DNA of 6,309 bases from Clostridia bacterium. GTDB taxonomy: Bacteria > Bacillota > Clostridia > Lutisporales > Lutisporaceae. Positions within the stretch are counted from its first letter, which is position 1. Every line of letters starts with the position of its first letter. The translations under genes were made by a program, and so were the position numbers. Below, piece by piece: positions 1-6,166 of this stretch. The stretch lies in assembly GCA_029256365.1 (NCBI GenBank), contig JAQSYB010000118.1:1-6309 (forward strand). Reading direction: 5' to 3'. The notes under the pieces are model-generated. The model had not been told where the DNA came from. It ran no database searches and worked only from the letters and a program-made list of their open reading frames with translations.

Positions 1-119
1 GTCCAATCTGTAGTTTCATGGGTTTCTTTACTATATTTAAGAAATAACATGAAAAAGAATATTCCTGTGGCAAAAAGTATAAATGCTATTATCCAGTATA
101 ATATTAAAAAAATGTTCAA
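1..119 (-). CDS. Small membrane protein, N-terminal part only (hypothetical)
   Basis: This is a partial minus-strand gene that starts with TTG at 119 and runs off the left edge; 39 codons are visible. Residues 2 to about 28 are almost entirely hydrophobic (Ile, Leu, Phe, with one Trp and one Tyr) and form a membrane segment or an uncleaved signal anchor. A polar stretch with Lys, Glu and His follows. The start is supported by GGAG at 128-131, eight bases upstream; an in-frame GTG at 126-128 overlaps that site and is less likely. No family is recognisable from so short a piece. It lies beyond the glycosyltransferase terminator, so it probably has its own promoter. Confidence 0.6.
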   Translation of the reverse strand, partial: MNIFLILYWIIAFILFATGIFFFMLFLKYSKETHETTDW

Positions 120-127
120 TTTAACCA

Positions 128-131
128 CTCC
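128..131 (-). promoter_or_regulatory. Ribosome binding site deciding the TTG start at 119
   Basis: On the minus strand the sequence reads GGAG, then eight bases, then TTG. No ATG in this frame offers a better start, so this site is the main argument for a real gene running off the left edge. Confidence 0.55.
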
Positions 132-174
132 AATTTATTATCATTATTATTTGTTAATGCTCCTCTAAAAATGT

Positions 175-187
175 ACCAGCAGCTGGT
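175..187. repeat. 13-nt palindrome ACCAGCAGCTGGT
   Basis: Two perfect 6-base arms are centred on a single A. As RNA it would make only a 5-bp stem with a 3-base loop, so a DNA-binding site is as likely as a hairpin. It lies upstream of the small membrane protein gene and just downstream of a weak candidate promoter, where an operator could sit. Function is not shown. Confidence 0.35.
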
Positions 188-216
188 TTAAAAATATGCG
201 CTAAATCAACTGACAA
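188..216 (-). promoter_or_regulatory. Weak candidate promoter for the small membrane protein gene
   Basis: On the minus strand TTGTCA (216-211) is followed after 17 bases by TTTTAA (193-188), a poor match to TATAAT. The spacing and position upstream of the TTG start at 119 are the only support. A new promoter is expected here because a terminator lies between this gene and the glycosyltransferase. Confidence 0.25.
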
Positions 217-230
217 ATTAGGGAATGATA

Positions 231-262
231 AAAGGATAGCAGTAACTTTACTGCTATCCTTT
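231..262 (-). terminator. Intrinsic terminator after the glycosyltransferase gene
   Basis: A perfect 14-bp inverted repeat (231-244 with 249-262) encloses a 4-base loop. On the minus strand the stem ends in CCTTTT followed by an A/T-rich stretch. It begins 31 bases past the stop codon of the glycosyltransferase and closes the gmd-glycosyltransferase transcript. The T run is short, but the stem is long and perfect. Confidence 0.8.
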
Positions 263-293
263 ATATCTTCCTTTTTAATATTTCTCCGTGAGT

Positions 294-1058
294 TTAAATC
301 GTGATATTCTTTGACTCAAAGGCTTCCTTGGTATCGCAAAAAGTGAGTTTGCCATAATAACGACGATTGTCTATATATTGTGGTATTCTTGCTTTTCTTA
401 AGGTATTGCTAAAGTTAACATAGTCATATCGCCCGCTGCCATCGTCGTATAAGGCAAAATCTAAAACTTCCTTACGTATGAGATAGGTGCAGTGAATGAC
501 ATCCACTTCAATTAAGCCCTTAATGGTCCCATATAGTATATCGTAGTACTGATTATTCGATTTATAATATCCATTCACATCCGTAATATGGTGATAGTTG
601 GCATAACAGCTAGATGGATCATCCGCATTTCTCAGAAGGGGTCCAATCACAGGCAAACCAGTTTCAAGTAGTAACTCCAATGTTTCTGGTACGATAAAAT
701 TATCACAGTCCACTACAAAGTAATGTGTTCCCCTCGCTTTTGCCCATTCAATCGATTCCTGACGCAAACGCTGCAATGCCTTGAGTCGCAGCGGATTCCA
801 TTCATGAGGGCTAAATTGTTGTACAGGCTCAGGAATATCACTGGAATCATAAAAAATCTCTGAATATTGATCCTTCACCTTTTCTATCCACTGCTCCAGT
901 ACTTCAGCAGTATTATCTCGATTATTATTTGTACGAATGTATAGCTTGATTTGTGAGGCTGGATAAGTCTGATTCTCAATCAGATTTAGATACAAAGGCA
1001 GCAAATGTCCTTTGTCCTTTGCTAGAATTGCAATGGTTACTTGTTCTATTGGCTTCAA
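294..1058 (-). CDS. GT-A fold glycosyltransferase, procollagen galactosyltransferase-like
   Basis: This is a 254-aa protein with no signal peptide or membrane segment, so a cytoplasmic enzyme that moves a sugar from a nucleotide donor is expected. Features seen: a first beta-strand region with VTIAILAKDKGH (7-18), NNNRDNT at 44-50, a DxD-type metal/donor motif D117-C118-D119 in FVVDCDN, a GLPVIGP segment (134-140), and VIHCTYL near 187-193. The order and wording of these segments resemble, from memory, the N-terminal domain of animal procollagen galactosyltransferases (COLGALT/GT25 proteins), including the DNT, D-x-D-N and VHSTFL motifs; this needs a profile search. The start is TTG: an in-frame TAA lies directly before it and GAGGGG lies ten bases upstream. 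The gene sits 89 bases after gmd on the same strand with no convincing terminator between, so co-transcription is likely. Acceptor and donor sugar are unknown; the neighbour suggests surface glycan work. Confidence 0.85.
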   Translation of the reverse strand: MKPIEQVTIAILAKDKGHLLPLYLNLIENQTYPASQIKLYIRTNNNRDNTAEVLEQWIEKVKDQYSEIFYDSSDIPEPVQQFSPHEWNPLRLKALQRLRQESIEWAKARGTHYFVVDCDNFIVPETLELLLETGLPVIGPLLRNADDPSSCYANYHHITDVNGYYKSNNQYYDILYGTIKGLIEVDVIHCTYLIRKEVLDFALYDDGSGRYDYVNFSNTLRKARIPQYIDNRRYYGKLTFCDTKEAFESKNITI

Positions 1059-1068
1059 TTAACATACA

Positions 1069-1074
1069 CCCCTC
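1069..1074 (-). promoter_or_regulatory. Ribosome binding site deciding the TTG start at 1058
   Basis: GAGGGG lies ten bases before the TTG. The codon immediately upstream of TTG in frame is TAA, so no longer start is possible. A closer ATG (1062-1064) is out of frame and ends after about 30 codons. The TTG start may lower translation of the enzyme relative to gmd. Confidence 0.7.
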
Positions 1075-1147
1075 ATTCATATTTCTATCAATTTAAAACG
1101 GAAAGGCAAATCTTATTCCCTTTGCAGCATCGTTGATAAGGTAACTG

Positions 1148-2164
1148 CTAAACTGATTTTGATACTAGATTGATGTCATTTCGAACCATTCGATCAATCA
1201 ATTCATCAAAACCAATCTTGCGCTGCCATCCCAATACTCTCTCGGCTTTTTCCGGTGACCCCAATAAGCATTCTACCTCTGCAGGTCTAAAAAAATCCGG
1301 ATTCACTTCTACCAGTACCCTACCCGTCTTTTTATCCATCCCTGTTTCCTTTTCACCAAAACCATCCCACTCAACATCAATATCTGCAGCTTGAAAGGCA
1401 AGGGTTACAAATTCTCTTACCTCATGGGCAACTCCTGTCGCTACTACAAAATCATCAGGCTTATCTTGCTGCAGCATTAGCCACATTGCATGCACATAAT
1501 CCTTTGCATGCCCCCAGTCTCTCCTCGCTGACAAATTCCCAAGCTCAAGTTTATCTTGCAAACCATATTTGATTCTTGCTACGGAATTCGTTATTTTACG
1601 TGTAACAAATTCTTTGCCCCTTCTCTCTGATTCATGATTAAACAAAATTCCTGCACAAGCAAACATATCATAGCTTTCTCTATAGTTTTTGGTAATCCAA
1701 TGTCCATATAATTTTGCTATTCCATAGGGACTCCTTGGATAGAATGGAGTCGTTTCTTTTTGTGGCACCTCCTGAACCAGTCCAAACATTTCACTGGTAG
1801 ATGCCTGATAAAATCTCGCTTGCGGCTTTGCAATGCTGATGGCTTCAAGTATATTGGCAACACCAATTGCATTGATATCCGTCGTTGTCAGTGGCTGTTT
1901 CCATGATGCCGCAACAAATGACTGTGCTGCAAGATTATATACTTCATCGGGCTGTGAAAGCTTCACAGCAGATATTAATGATACAATATCAGTCATATCA
2001 CCATATATAAAATTGACTTTAGATATTAAATGCTCTGCATTCCCATAATCAACGGTGCTTTTTCTTCGAACAATACCATAGACAGTGTATCCTTTTTCTA
2101 AGAGCAGCTCCGCAAGGTATGACCCATCTTGTCCAGTAATTCCTGTGATAAGCGCGTTTTTCAT
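1148..2164 (-). CDS. gmd: GDP-mannose 4,6-dehydratase
   Basis: The enzyme converts GDP-D-mannose to GDP-4-keto-6-deoxy-D-mannose in the cytoplasm, the first step towards GDP-linked rhamnose, fucose, talose and perosamine. It is a short-chain dehydrogenase/reductase of 338 aa, inside the family range. Seen directly: the NADP-binding GITGQDG (8-14); LAAQSFV (78-84); the catalytic set T123 and E125 in STSEMFG with Y147 and K151 in SPYGIAK, each offset by nine residues from the E. coli Gmd numbering I remember; FNHESERRG (175-183) where many family members have Pro instead of the second Glu; FVTRKI; GNLSARRDWGHAKDYV (209-224); and RPAEVECLLG (293-302). The ATG at 2164 has GGGAGGA six bases upstream. 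It probably leads a two-gene transcript with the glycosyltransferase. No partner reductase (Rmd, Fcl/WcaG or similar) lies in the window, so the final sugar is undetermined. Confidence 0.97.
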   Translation of the reverse strand: MKNALITGITGQDGSYLAELLLEKGYTVYGIVRRKSTVDYGNAEHLISKVNFIYGDMTDIVSLISAVKLSQPDEVYNLAAQSFVAASWKQPLTTTDINAIGVANILEAISIAKPQARFYQASTSEMFGLVQEVPQKETTPFYPRSPYGIAKLYGHWITKNYRESYDMFACAGILFNHESERRGKEFVTRKITNSVARIKYGLQDKLELGNLSARRDWGHAKDYVHAMWLMLQQDKPDDFVVATGVAHEVREFVTLAFQAADIDVEWDGFGEKETGMDKKTGRVLVEVNPDFFRPAEVECLLGSPEKAERVLGWQRKIGFDELIDRMVRNDINLVSKSV

Positions 2165-2215
2165 TCATAGTCCTCCCTATGCATAATGACTTTGTCCCCT
2201 ATCTAGTATTAAAGT

Positions 2216-2224
2216 ATTATGACA
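2216..2224 (-). promoter_or_regulatory. Candidate extended -10 promoter for gmd
   Basis: On the minus strand the sequence TGTCATAAT has the TGn extension and five of six bases of the TATAAT box. No good -35 box lies 17 bases further upstream, which is common for extended -10 promoters. It would start transcription about 45 bases before the gmd ATG. Its place between the upstream terminator and gmd fits the need for a separate promoter. Confidence 0.4.
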
Positions 2225-2277
2225 GCCCTTATTTTGTTCCATTGAATCGAGAAAAAAGCGAAGGAATAGATAAGAAA

Positions 2278-2314
2278 AAGGAACTGAGAGCTCCTCACCG
2301 CTTCTCAGTTCCTT
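2278..2314 (-). terminator. Intrinsic terminator after the SLH protein gene
   Basis: A perfect 12-bp inverted repeat (2278-2289 with 2303-2314) can add a GC pair past a one-base bulge. On the minus strand it is followed by TTTTTC. The hairpin starts within a few bases of the stop codon of the large gene, as expected for a highly expressed surface protein gene. It separates that gene from gmd. Confidence 0.88.
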
Positions 2315-2319
2315 CTTTC

Positions 2320-5300
2320 TTATTGTTCAAATTTATCCATTATTCTTTTCAAAACCGCTGCAGCCTCTGCCCGTGTCGCATTGCCTTGGGGTGCAAACAG
2401 CATTCCCGGCGTTCCATTCATAATGCCCATTTTCACTGCCGAAGCAGCATCTGTCCTTGCCCACTTGCTTATTCTTGCATTGTCCTGAAAAACCGAAAGT
2501 ACATTGTCATCCTTTTGAATTGCCTCTCGATTCATTCTATACATCGCTCTTAAAGCTATCACTGCCATTTCTTCCCTGGTAATTAGAGCATTCGGTGAAA
2601 AGTTACCCTTTGCATCCCCCAGCACCAATTGAATTCTTCTGGCGACAATTGCTGATGGGTAAAACCAGTCCTTAGACTTTACATCTGGGAAATATTCAAA
2701 GACATTTCCACGCTCTATATCTTTTTTCACGTCTTCAATACCTTCCGGGTCAATTGCTCTGATTAGCATGGCAGTAAATTCTGCGCGAGTGACAACTTTG
2801 TTGGGAGCAAAATTATTTCCAATGCCGTTTACGATCTTTTTCTGTGCAAGCTCTTCTATTGCCACCTTCGCCCAATGATTTTTAATATCATTGAAGGTGA
2901 TTTTTTCTACAGGCTTAGGAGCATCAACTAAGTCTCCCTTTACATACTCATCATATGTGGAGGTTTTGTTTTTTAAGCTGGCTAATAATTCTTCTATTGA
3001 AGTTTTCTTAATATAGTGCTCTCTGTTCATAACAATATAGGCATTCTTTGCCTTGTCTACCTGCATATTCTCGTAGTATTCCGGCATATCTCCAAGCTTG
3101 GCATGGCTTTTCCGCAAATAGGCCTCATAGCTTGTTATAATATACTCGTCGTCCGCATACAGAATGCCACCTTTGAGGGCGTCGCCCACCTGCTTGAAGG
3201 TATCCCTCTCATATACGGTCTGTCCAAGCAGAAGCTCCCTGCCCCTGAATACAGGCATTCCATAGTAATCTAGATCTTCATACTTCTCAACCATTATAGG
3301 CAGCTTTATAGTCTTCATATCGATGGTGCTGACTGCATATAGCGCCTCAGTAGGCTTTGCACCAGCGACATCCGCATATAGTATATGATTTTCACTGTCA
3401 AGGAAAAACCTTCCCCTTGGTATCGTATCCCATCCCCGTTTGAAATCATAAAAGGTAAATTCCTTTTCCTGTTTCGTCAACATATCATAAGCATAAAGCT
3501 TCAGAGAACCTCTGTAAAATATCTTGTTGTCTTCTACCTCAAAGCCAATAGGACCATCTGATAGCTTATAGGTTTGTGAAATAGTCTGGGAAGCCGTGTT
3601 ATACACGACGATTGATTTTATACCGCTGGCTGCAATATAAAGCTTGCCATCAACAAGCTTCATGTCAGTCAGTCCCTGGCCTATCACCAGCTCTTTTATA
3701 AGTTTCAGGTTTGTCCTACTTATAACCTGAAGCTTATTGCCTTCATTAGAAATCGCATATATTAAATTGTTGTCATCATCAATCACTGTTTTGATATTCC
3801 CCATAATACGCCCAAGTTCATAAAAGGCATCCCTGGGTATACTATAATCCGTATTTTTTATTTCTTCAGCATAAGCCTTGGGGAACCCTGCAACAAGCGG
3901 CAATAAAGAAAACTTCTTTATGCTATTGCTTTTTTTATCAAACATATAGACATTGCTGCTTCCATCCATATATATGCGTTCAGACTCAATAGGCAGCTCT
4001 GCAAGCTTTTCGAAGCTGTTTGCATCATACACTGCTTTTGTTGAAAAAGCATAGGAGCCCTTTGTATAAACGATTGCTTCCTTAAAATAACCATAAACAA
4101 TCGAGAAATCATTTTTATCCAATTTTGCATAGGAGTAAAAAAGCTTCTCATTGTCATCAGACACCACAGCTCGGTAGCTGTCCCTTCCATAACCGGAGGT
4201 ACTCAGAATCTTGTAGTCCGTTGTACTTATGGTTATCGCTCCGTCATGTGTCGAATGTCCAAGGTAAAGTCTGTGATTTGCTGTATCTATTATCATATTT
4301 GATTCCAGAAAACGTGTTGCACTATTTGCAAGTATATCCACTTCAGTATTCTGTGTTAAATCGTACATGTACAACTTCAGATACTTCTCTGATGTTCTGT
4401 CGTATGGTTCATAGCCCATATAGAACATTTTGCTTCCGTCAACAGCCAATGCACCGGGCTTGTGCTGAAGAACAATATTCCTCTCTATTGTCTGAGTCTT
4501 CAAGTCCACTACAGCTACTTGATTGATGCCAGAAAGAGCAACATATAGCTTGCCTCCTGACATTGCCATATGACTGGGAGAGTTTCCAACAACCAGCTGT
4601 TTTTTTAGCTTTAGATCATGAAGACCTAGAATCATAAGCCTATTGTTCTCCTTGGAAAGGGCATATATTAGGTTGTTGTCAGTATCCACAAGCCATTGTG
4701 TTATAGAAAGACGCTTTGCCATTGTGTCGATGCCTATTTTGTCTGCATTATATTCTATGGCTGCGGCATCATCAGGTAGTTTATTTCCACTCTCTAAATC
4801 AATTTTGATAAAGCTGCTCAATGCACCTCTTGAAATTGGAGAGTCAAACATTCCAAGGTATACGTTGTCATTGCTGTCTACTAGAAAAGTCGAATATTGA
4901 AACGGATTTCCTTGCTGTCCATCATATTCGCTGTATCCACCAATCTTGATGAAGCTCTCTCTGTCAAATATCCCCGTATGAGAGAATACATACTCTCCCT
5001 TGGCAAAAGCCACCCTGCCCTCATAGTTCCCATATGACTTGCTTAGATTTCCCTTATCAAGTCTATAGCTTCCAAAGAATACATCCTCACCATTGACAAA
5101 TATGCCAAGTCGATAACCGTCAAATCCCCACTGCTTTCCATTGTCTATCACCTTATAATCCGTTGAGCCAATTGAAAATAGATAGGATTTTTCAGAATAT
5201 ACATTTGCTGCACTGACAAAAAGCCTGTTGCTTGCCGTATCCGCTACAAGATCTGTTATTTCCAGACTTGCCGAGCTATTTTCATAACCTGGTATAGCTG

Positions 5301-5832
5301 TCATAGACATGGCAACAGCATCTTTTGAATCAGCAAGATTATGAACATAAACCTTTGAATAGTCAACAATATGTCCGTCCCAGCCTTTGTAATACCTTGG
5401 CACATAAAAAATCTTGTTGCTCACAAGGGCCATTTTATGCGGGTTATTTGTGACCTTAATCTTTTTTTCAACAGCAGCTGTGTTGGTATTGATTACCGCC
5501 ACTTCTTGATCCCACTCCAATGCCGCATATAATTTCCCATTGTAAAGATCTATATCGGAAATATACGTAAATTCTATTTCTTTCTTGAGTGCCAATGTCT
5601 TGGCATCAAAAATACTTAAAAACTTATTTTCTGTAATTAAATAAATATTTCCATTTGCTTCATCCAAGAGCCATTTGTTTAGATTCCCATTTACTGATGA
5701 AGCACCTTTGAAAAGTGACTCACTTAAATTTGCTGCTGCATCAGCTTTCAAGTTGGAAATAGGACTAAATAAGACTGTCATGATTAAGATGAAACTTAAG
5801 ATAATATTTATCTTTCTTCTCATTTTCAACAT
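2320..5832 (-). CDS. Secreted SLH-anchored surface protein with triplicated beta-propeller region
   Basis: This is a 1170-aa exported protein. Residues 1-32 form a signal peptide: KMRRK, a hydrophobic core (8-25), and a likely cut after ADA. Residues about 52-345, 378-643 and 680-950 are three homologous units, each rich in YVTN-type beta-propeller blades such as GKLYVALSGINQVAVVDL (427-444) and GKLYIAASG (729-737). A linker (about 950-975) leads to three SLH domains (about 976-1029, 1046-1099, 1113-1170) with T/R motifs TRAE 1015-1018, TREE 1085-1088 and TRAE 1153-1156. SLH triplets in Firmicutes bind pyruvylated secondary cell wall polymer non-covalently, so the propellers should face outward. 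The role could be S-layer subunit, adhesin or glycan-binding wall protein; no catalytic motif is seen. The start at 5832 is chosen because GGGGAGG lies six bases upstream; an in-frame ATG at 5898 would put that site inside the gene. It appears monocistronic, with its own leader and terminator. Confidence 0.92.
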   Translation of the reverse strand: MLKMRRKINIILSFILIMTVLFSPISNLKADAAANLSESLFKGASSVNGNLNKWLLDEANGNIYLITENKFLSIFDAKTLALKKEIEFTYISDIDLYNGKLYAALEWDQEVAVINTNTAAVEKKIKVTNNPHKMALVSNKIFYVPRYYKGWDGHIVDYSKVYVHNLADSKDAVAMSMTAIPGYENSSASLEITDLVADTASNRLFVSAANVYSEKSYLFSIGSTDYKVIDNGKQWGFDGYRLGIFVNGEDVFFGSYRLDKGNLSKSYGNYEGRVAFAKGEYVFSHTGIFDRESFIKIGGYSEYDGQQGNPFQYSTFLVDSNDNVYLGMFDSPISRGALSSFIKIDLESGNKLPDDAAAIEYNADKIGIDTMAKRLSITQWLVDTDNNLIYALSKENNRLMILGLHDLKLKKQLVVGNSPSHMAMSGGKLYVALSGINQVAVVDLKTQTIERNIVLQHKPGALAVDGSKMFYMGYEPYDRTSEKYLKLYMYDLTQNTEVDILANSATRFLESNMIIDTANHRLYLGHSTHDGAITISTTDYKILSTSGYGRDSYRAVVSDDNEKLFYSYAKLDKNDFSIVYGYFKEAIVYTKGSYAFSTKAVYDANSFEKLAELPIESERIYMDGSSNVYMFDKKSNSIKKFSLLPLVAGFPKAYAEEIKNTDYSIPRDAFYELGRIMGNIKTVIDDDNNLIYAISNEGNKLQVISRTNLKLIKELVIGQGLTDMKLVDGKLYIAASGIKSIVVYNTASQTISQTYKLSDGPIGFEVEDNKIFYRGSLKLYAYDMLTKQEKEFTFYDFKRGWDTIPRGRFFLDSENHILYADVAGAKPTEALYAVSTIDMKTIKLPIMVEKYEDLDYYGMPVFRGRELLLGQTVYERDTFKQVGDALKGGILYADDEYIITSYEAYLRKSHAKLGDMPEYYENMQVDKAKNAYIVMNREHYIKKTSIEELLASLKNKTSTYDEYVKGDLVDAPKPVEKITFNDIKNHWAKVAIEELAQKKIVNGIGNNFAPNKVVTRAEFTAMLIRAIDPEGIEDVKKDIERGNVFEYFPDVKSKDWFYPSAIVARRIQLVLGDAKGNFSPNALITREEMAVIALRAMYRMNREAIQKDDNVLSVFQDNARISKWARTDAASAVKMGIMNGTPGMLFAPQGNATRAEAAAVLKRIMDKFEQ
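2323..2907 (-). repeat. Three C-terminal SLH domains
   Basis: Three SLH domains lie at roughly 2746-2907, 2536-2697 and 2323-2496. Each has a D-x-x-x/HW or DW segment near the start (NHWAKVAIEEL; KDWFYPSAIV; SKWARTDAASAV), a G-I-x-N-G or L-G-D turn, an F-x-P segment (FAPNK, FSPNA, FAPQG) and a T-R-A/E-E motif. A charged insert (about residues 1030-1045) separates domains one and two, and a second one (1100-1112) separates two and three. The third ends exactly at the C-terminus. All three keep the Arg of the T-R motif, so wall binding looks intact. Confidence 0.93.
2983..5679 (-). repeat. Three tandem homologous propeller units
   Basis: The units lie at about 4798-5679, 3904-4701 and 2983-3795. 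Matching landmarks recur in the same order: a W/V-L-V-D-x-x-N-N-x-I-Y opening (D57, D383, D685), GKLY (99, 427, 729), an NKIFY/SKMFY/NKIFY strand (139, 467, 769), a D-T/S-A/E-N-x-x-L-Y/F segment (198, 516, 812), and a closing segment with E/S-Y followed by an Asp- or Arg-rich turn. The step between units is 326 and then 302 residues. Identity is moderate, so the triplication is old and not a recent DNA duplication. One propeller per unit is my inference. Confidence 0.85.
5737..5832 (-). other. Signal peptide of the SLH protein
   Basis: The first 32 residues have a basic start (K3, R5, R6, K7), an uninterrupted hydrophobic core rich in Ile and Leu, and Ala-Asp-Ala before Ala-Ala-Asn. This is a standard Sec signal with predicted signal peptidase I cleavage after residue 32. 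No lipobox Cys is present, so it is not a lipoprotein. Confidence 0.9.
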
Positions 5833-5838
5833 TTTTAA

Positions 5839-5845
5839 CCTCCCC
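5839..5845 (-). promoter_or_regulatory. Strong ribosome binding site deciding the SLH protein start
   Basis: GGGGAGG lies six bases before the ATG at 5832. A second in-frame ATG at 5823 is 15 bases away and so too distant. The upstream ATG at 5898 has no comparable site and would add 22 hydrophobic residues in front of a complete signal peptide. Confidence 0.88.
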
Positions 5846-5930
5846 AACAATAAAAATAAAAAAATCAGTTCAAAATAAATATAACATAGGATTAACATAA
5901 TGTATCTGGAATGATACGTTTCATCTGTAA

Positions 5931-5958
5931 TTTATATCCTCCGAGATAGAAAGTGCAA
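5931..5958 (-). promoter_or_regulatory. Candidate promoter for the SLH protein gene
   Basis: On the minus strand TTGCAC (5958-5953), 16 bases, then TATAAA (5936-5931) form a plausible vegetative promoter. The -10 box has five of six consensus bases; the -35 box is weaker. Transcription would start near 5924 and give a leader of about 90 bases before the ATG. Longish leaders are common in S-layer genes. Confidence 0.4.
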
Positions 5959-6083
5959 GCTAGAAGGATTCATCTATTAGATTCATTGTAATAGCATGAG
6001 CGTCATCTCTATATTTGCATCACTTCTTAAGCTTTCATATTATCCCATATTTCCCTTTATATTCTTTATTTCAAGTGTAAAAT

Positions 6084-6093
6084 ATTGTACAAT
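6084..6093. repeat. 10-nt palindrome ATTGTACAAT
   Basis: This perfect 10-base palindrome sits 74 bases before the phosphoesterase start and upstream of its candidate promoter. A related half (GTACAAT followed by GTATTGGTAC) overlaps it. It could be a repressor or activator site for either divergent gene, or chance in A+T-rich DNA. Confidence 0.3.
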
Positions 6094-6115
6094 GTATTGG
6101 TACGATGCATAGATT

Positions 6116-6146
6116 TTAACATGATAAAAAAAATTTATTTTATAAT
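6116..6146 (+). promoter_or_regulatory. Candidate promoter for the phosphoesterase gene
   Basis: A perfect TATAAT (6141-6146) has TTAACA (6116-6121, five of six -35 bases) 19 bases upstream, a slightly long spacer. Transcription would begin near 6153, just before the ribosome binding site, giving a very short leader. That closeness lowers confidence. Confidence 0.4.
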
Positions 6147-6166
6147 CTTTATAAGAGGTGAAAAGG

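Larger units (their letters stand above)
5833..6166. other. Divergent intergenic region
   Basis: These 334 bases separate the minus-strand SLH protein gene from the plus-strand phosphoesterase gene. The first part (5846-5900) is extremely A+T rich and would be leader RNA of the SLH gene. The rest holds candidate promoters for both directions, a short imperfect hairpin (GTATC and GATAC arms around 5901-5918), and a TTGTACAA-type palindrome. I found no open reading frame with a convincing ribosome binding site and no RNA gene. Confidence 0.7.

Noticed and set aside
1059..1147. Weak hairpin between gmd and the glycosyltransferase (AAAGG and CCTTT arms)
   Set aside because: The stem is only five base pairs with a long loop and a poor T run, so it is not counted as a terminator; read-through is assumed.
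1170..2048. Short plus-strand frames opposite gmd (1170-1394 and 1833-2048)
   Set aside because: They are antisense to strongly conserved gmd motifs and show no domain of their own.
2179..2553. Plus-strand open frame of 124 codons
   Set aside because: It runs through the terminator hairpin and lies antisense to the SLH domains; its Cys- and His-rich composition is that of a shadow frame and no family is visible.
3918..4526. Open frames in other phases (minus 3918-4190, plus 4125-4526)
   Set aside because: Both are inside the propeller-coding sequence, lack good ribosome binding sites and have no recognisable protein features.
5833..5898. Extension of the SLH protein to an upstream ATG at 5898 (22 more residues)
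   Set aside because: The extension is translated A+T-rich leader, contains the strong GGGGAGG site, and would place a hydrophobic stretch before a complete signal peptide.
5892..5924. Ten-codon upstream reading frame in the SLH gene leader
   Set aside because: GGAGGA is 12 bases from its ATG, too far, and the same bases overlap the candidate promoter, so the frame probably is not translated.
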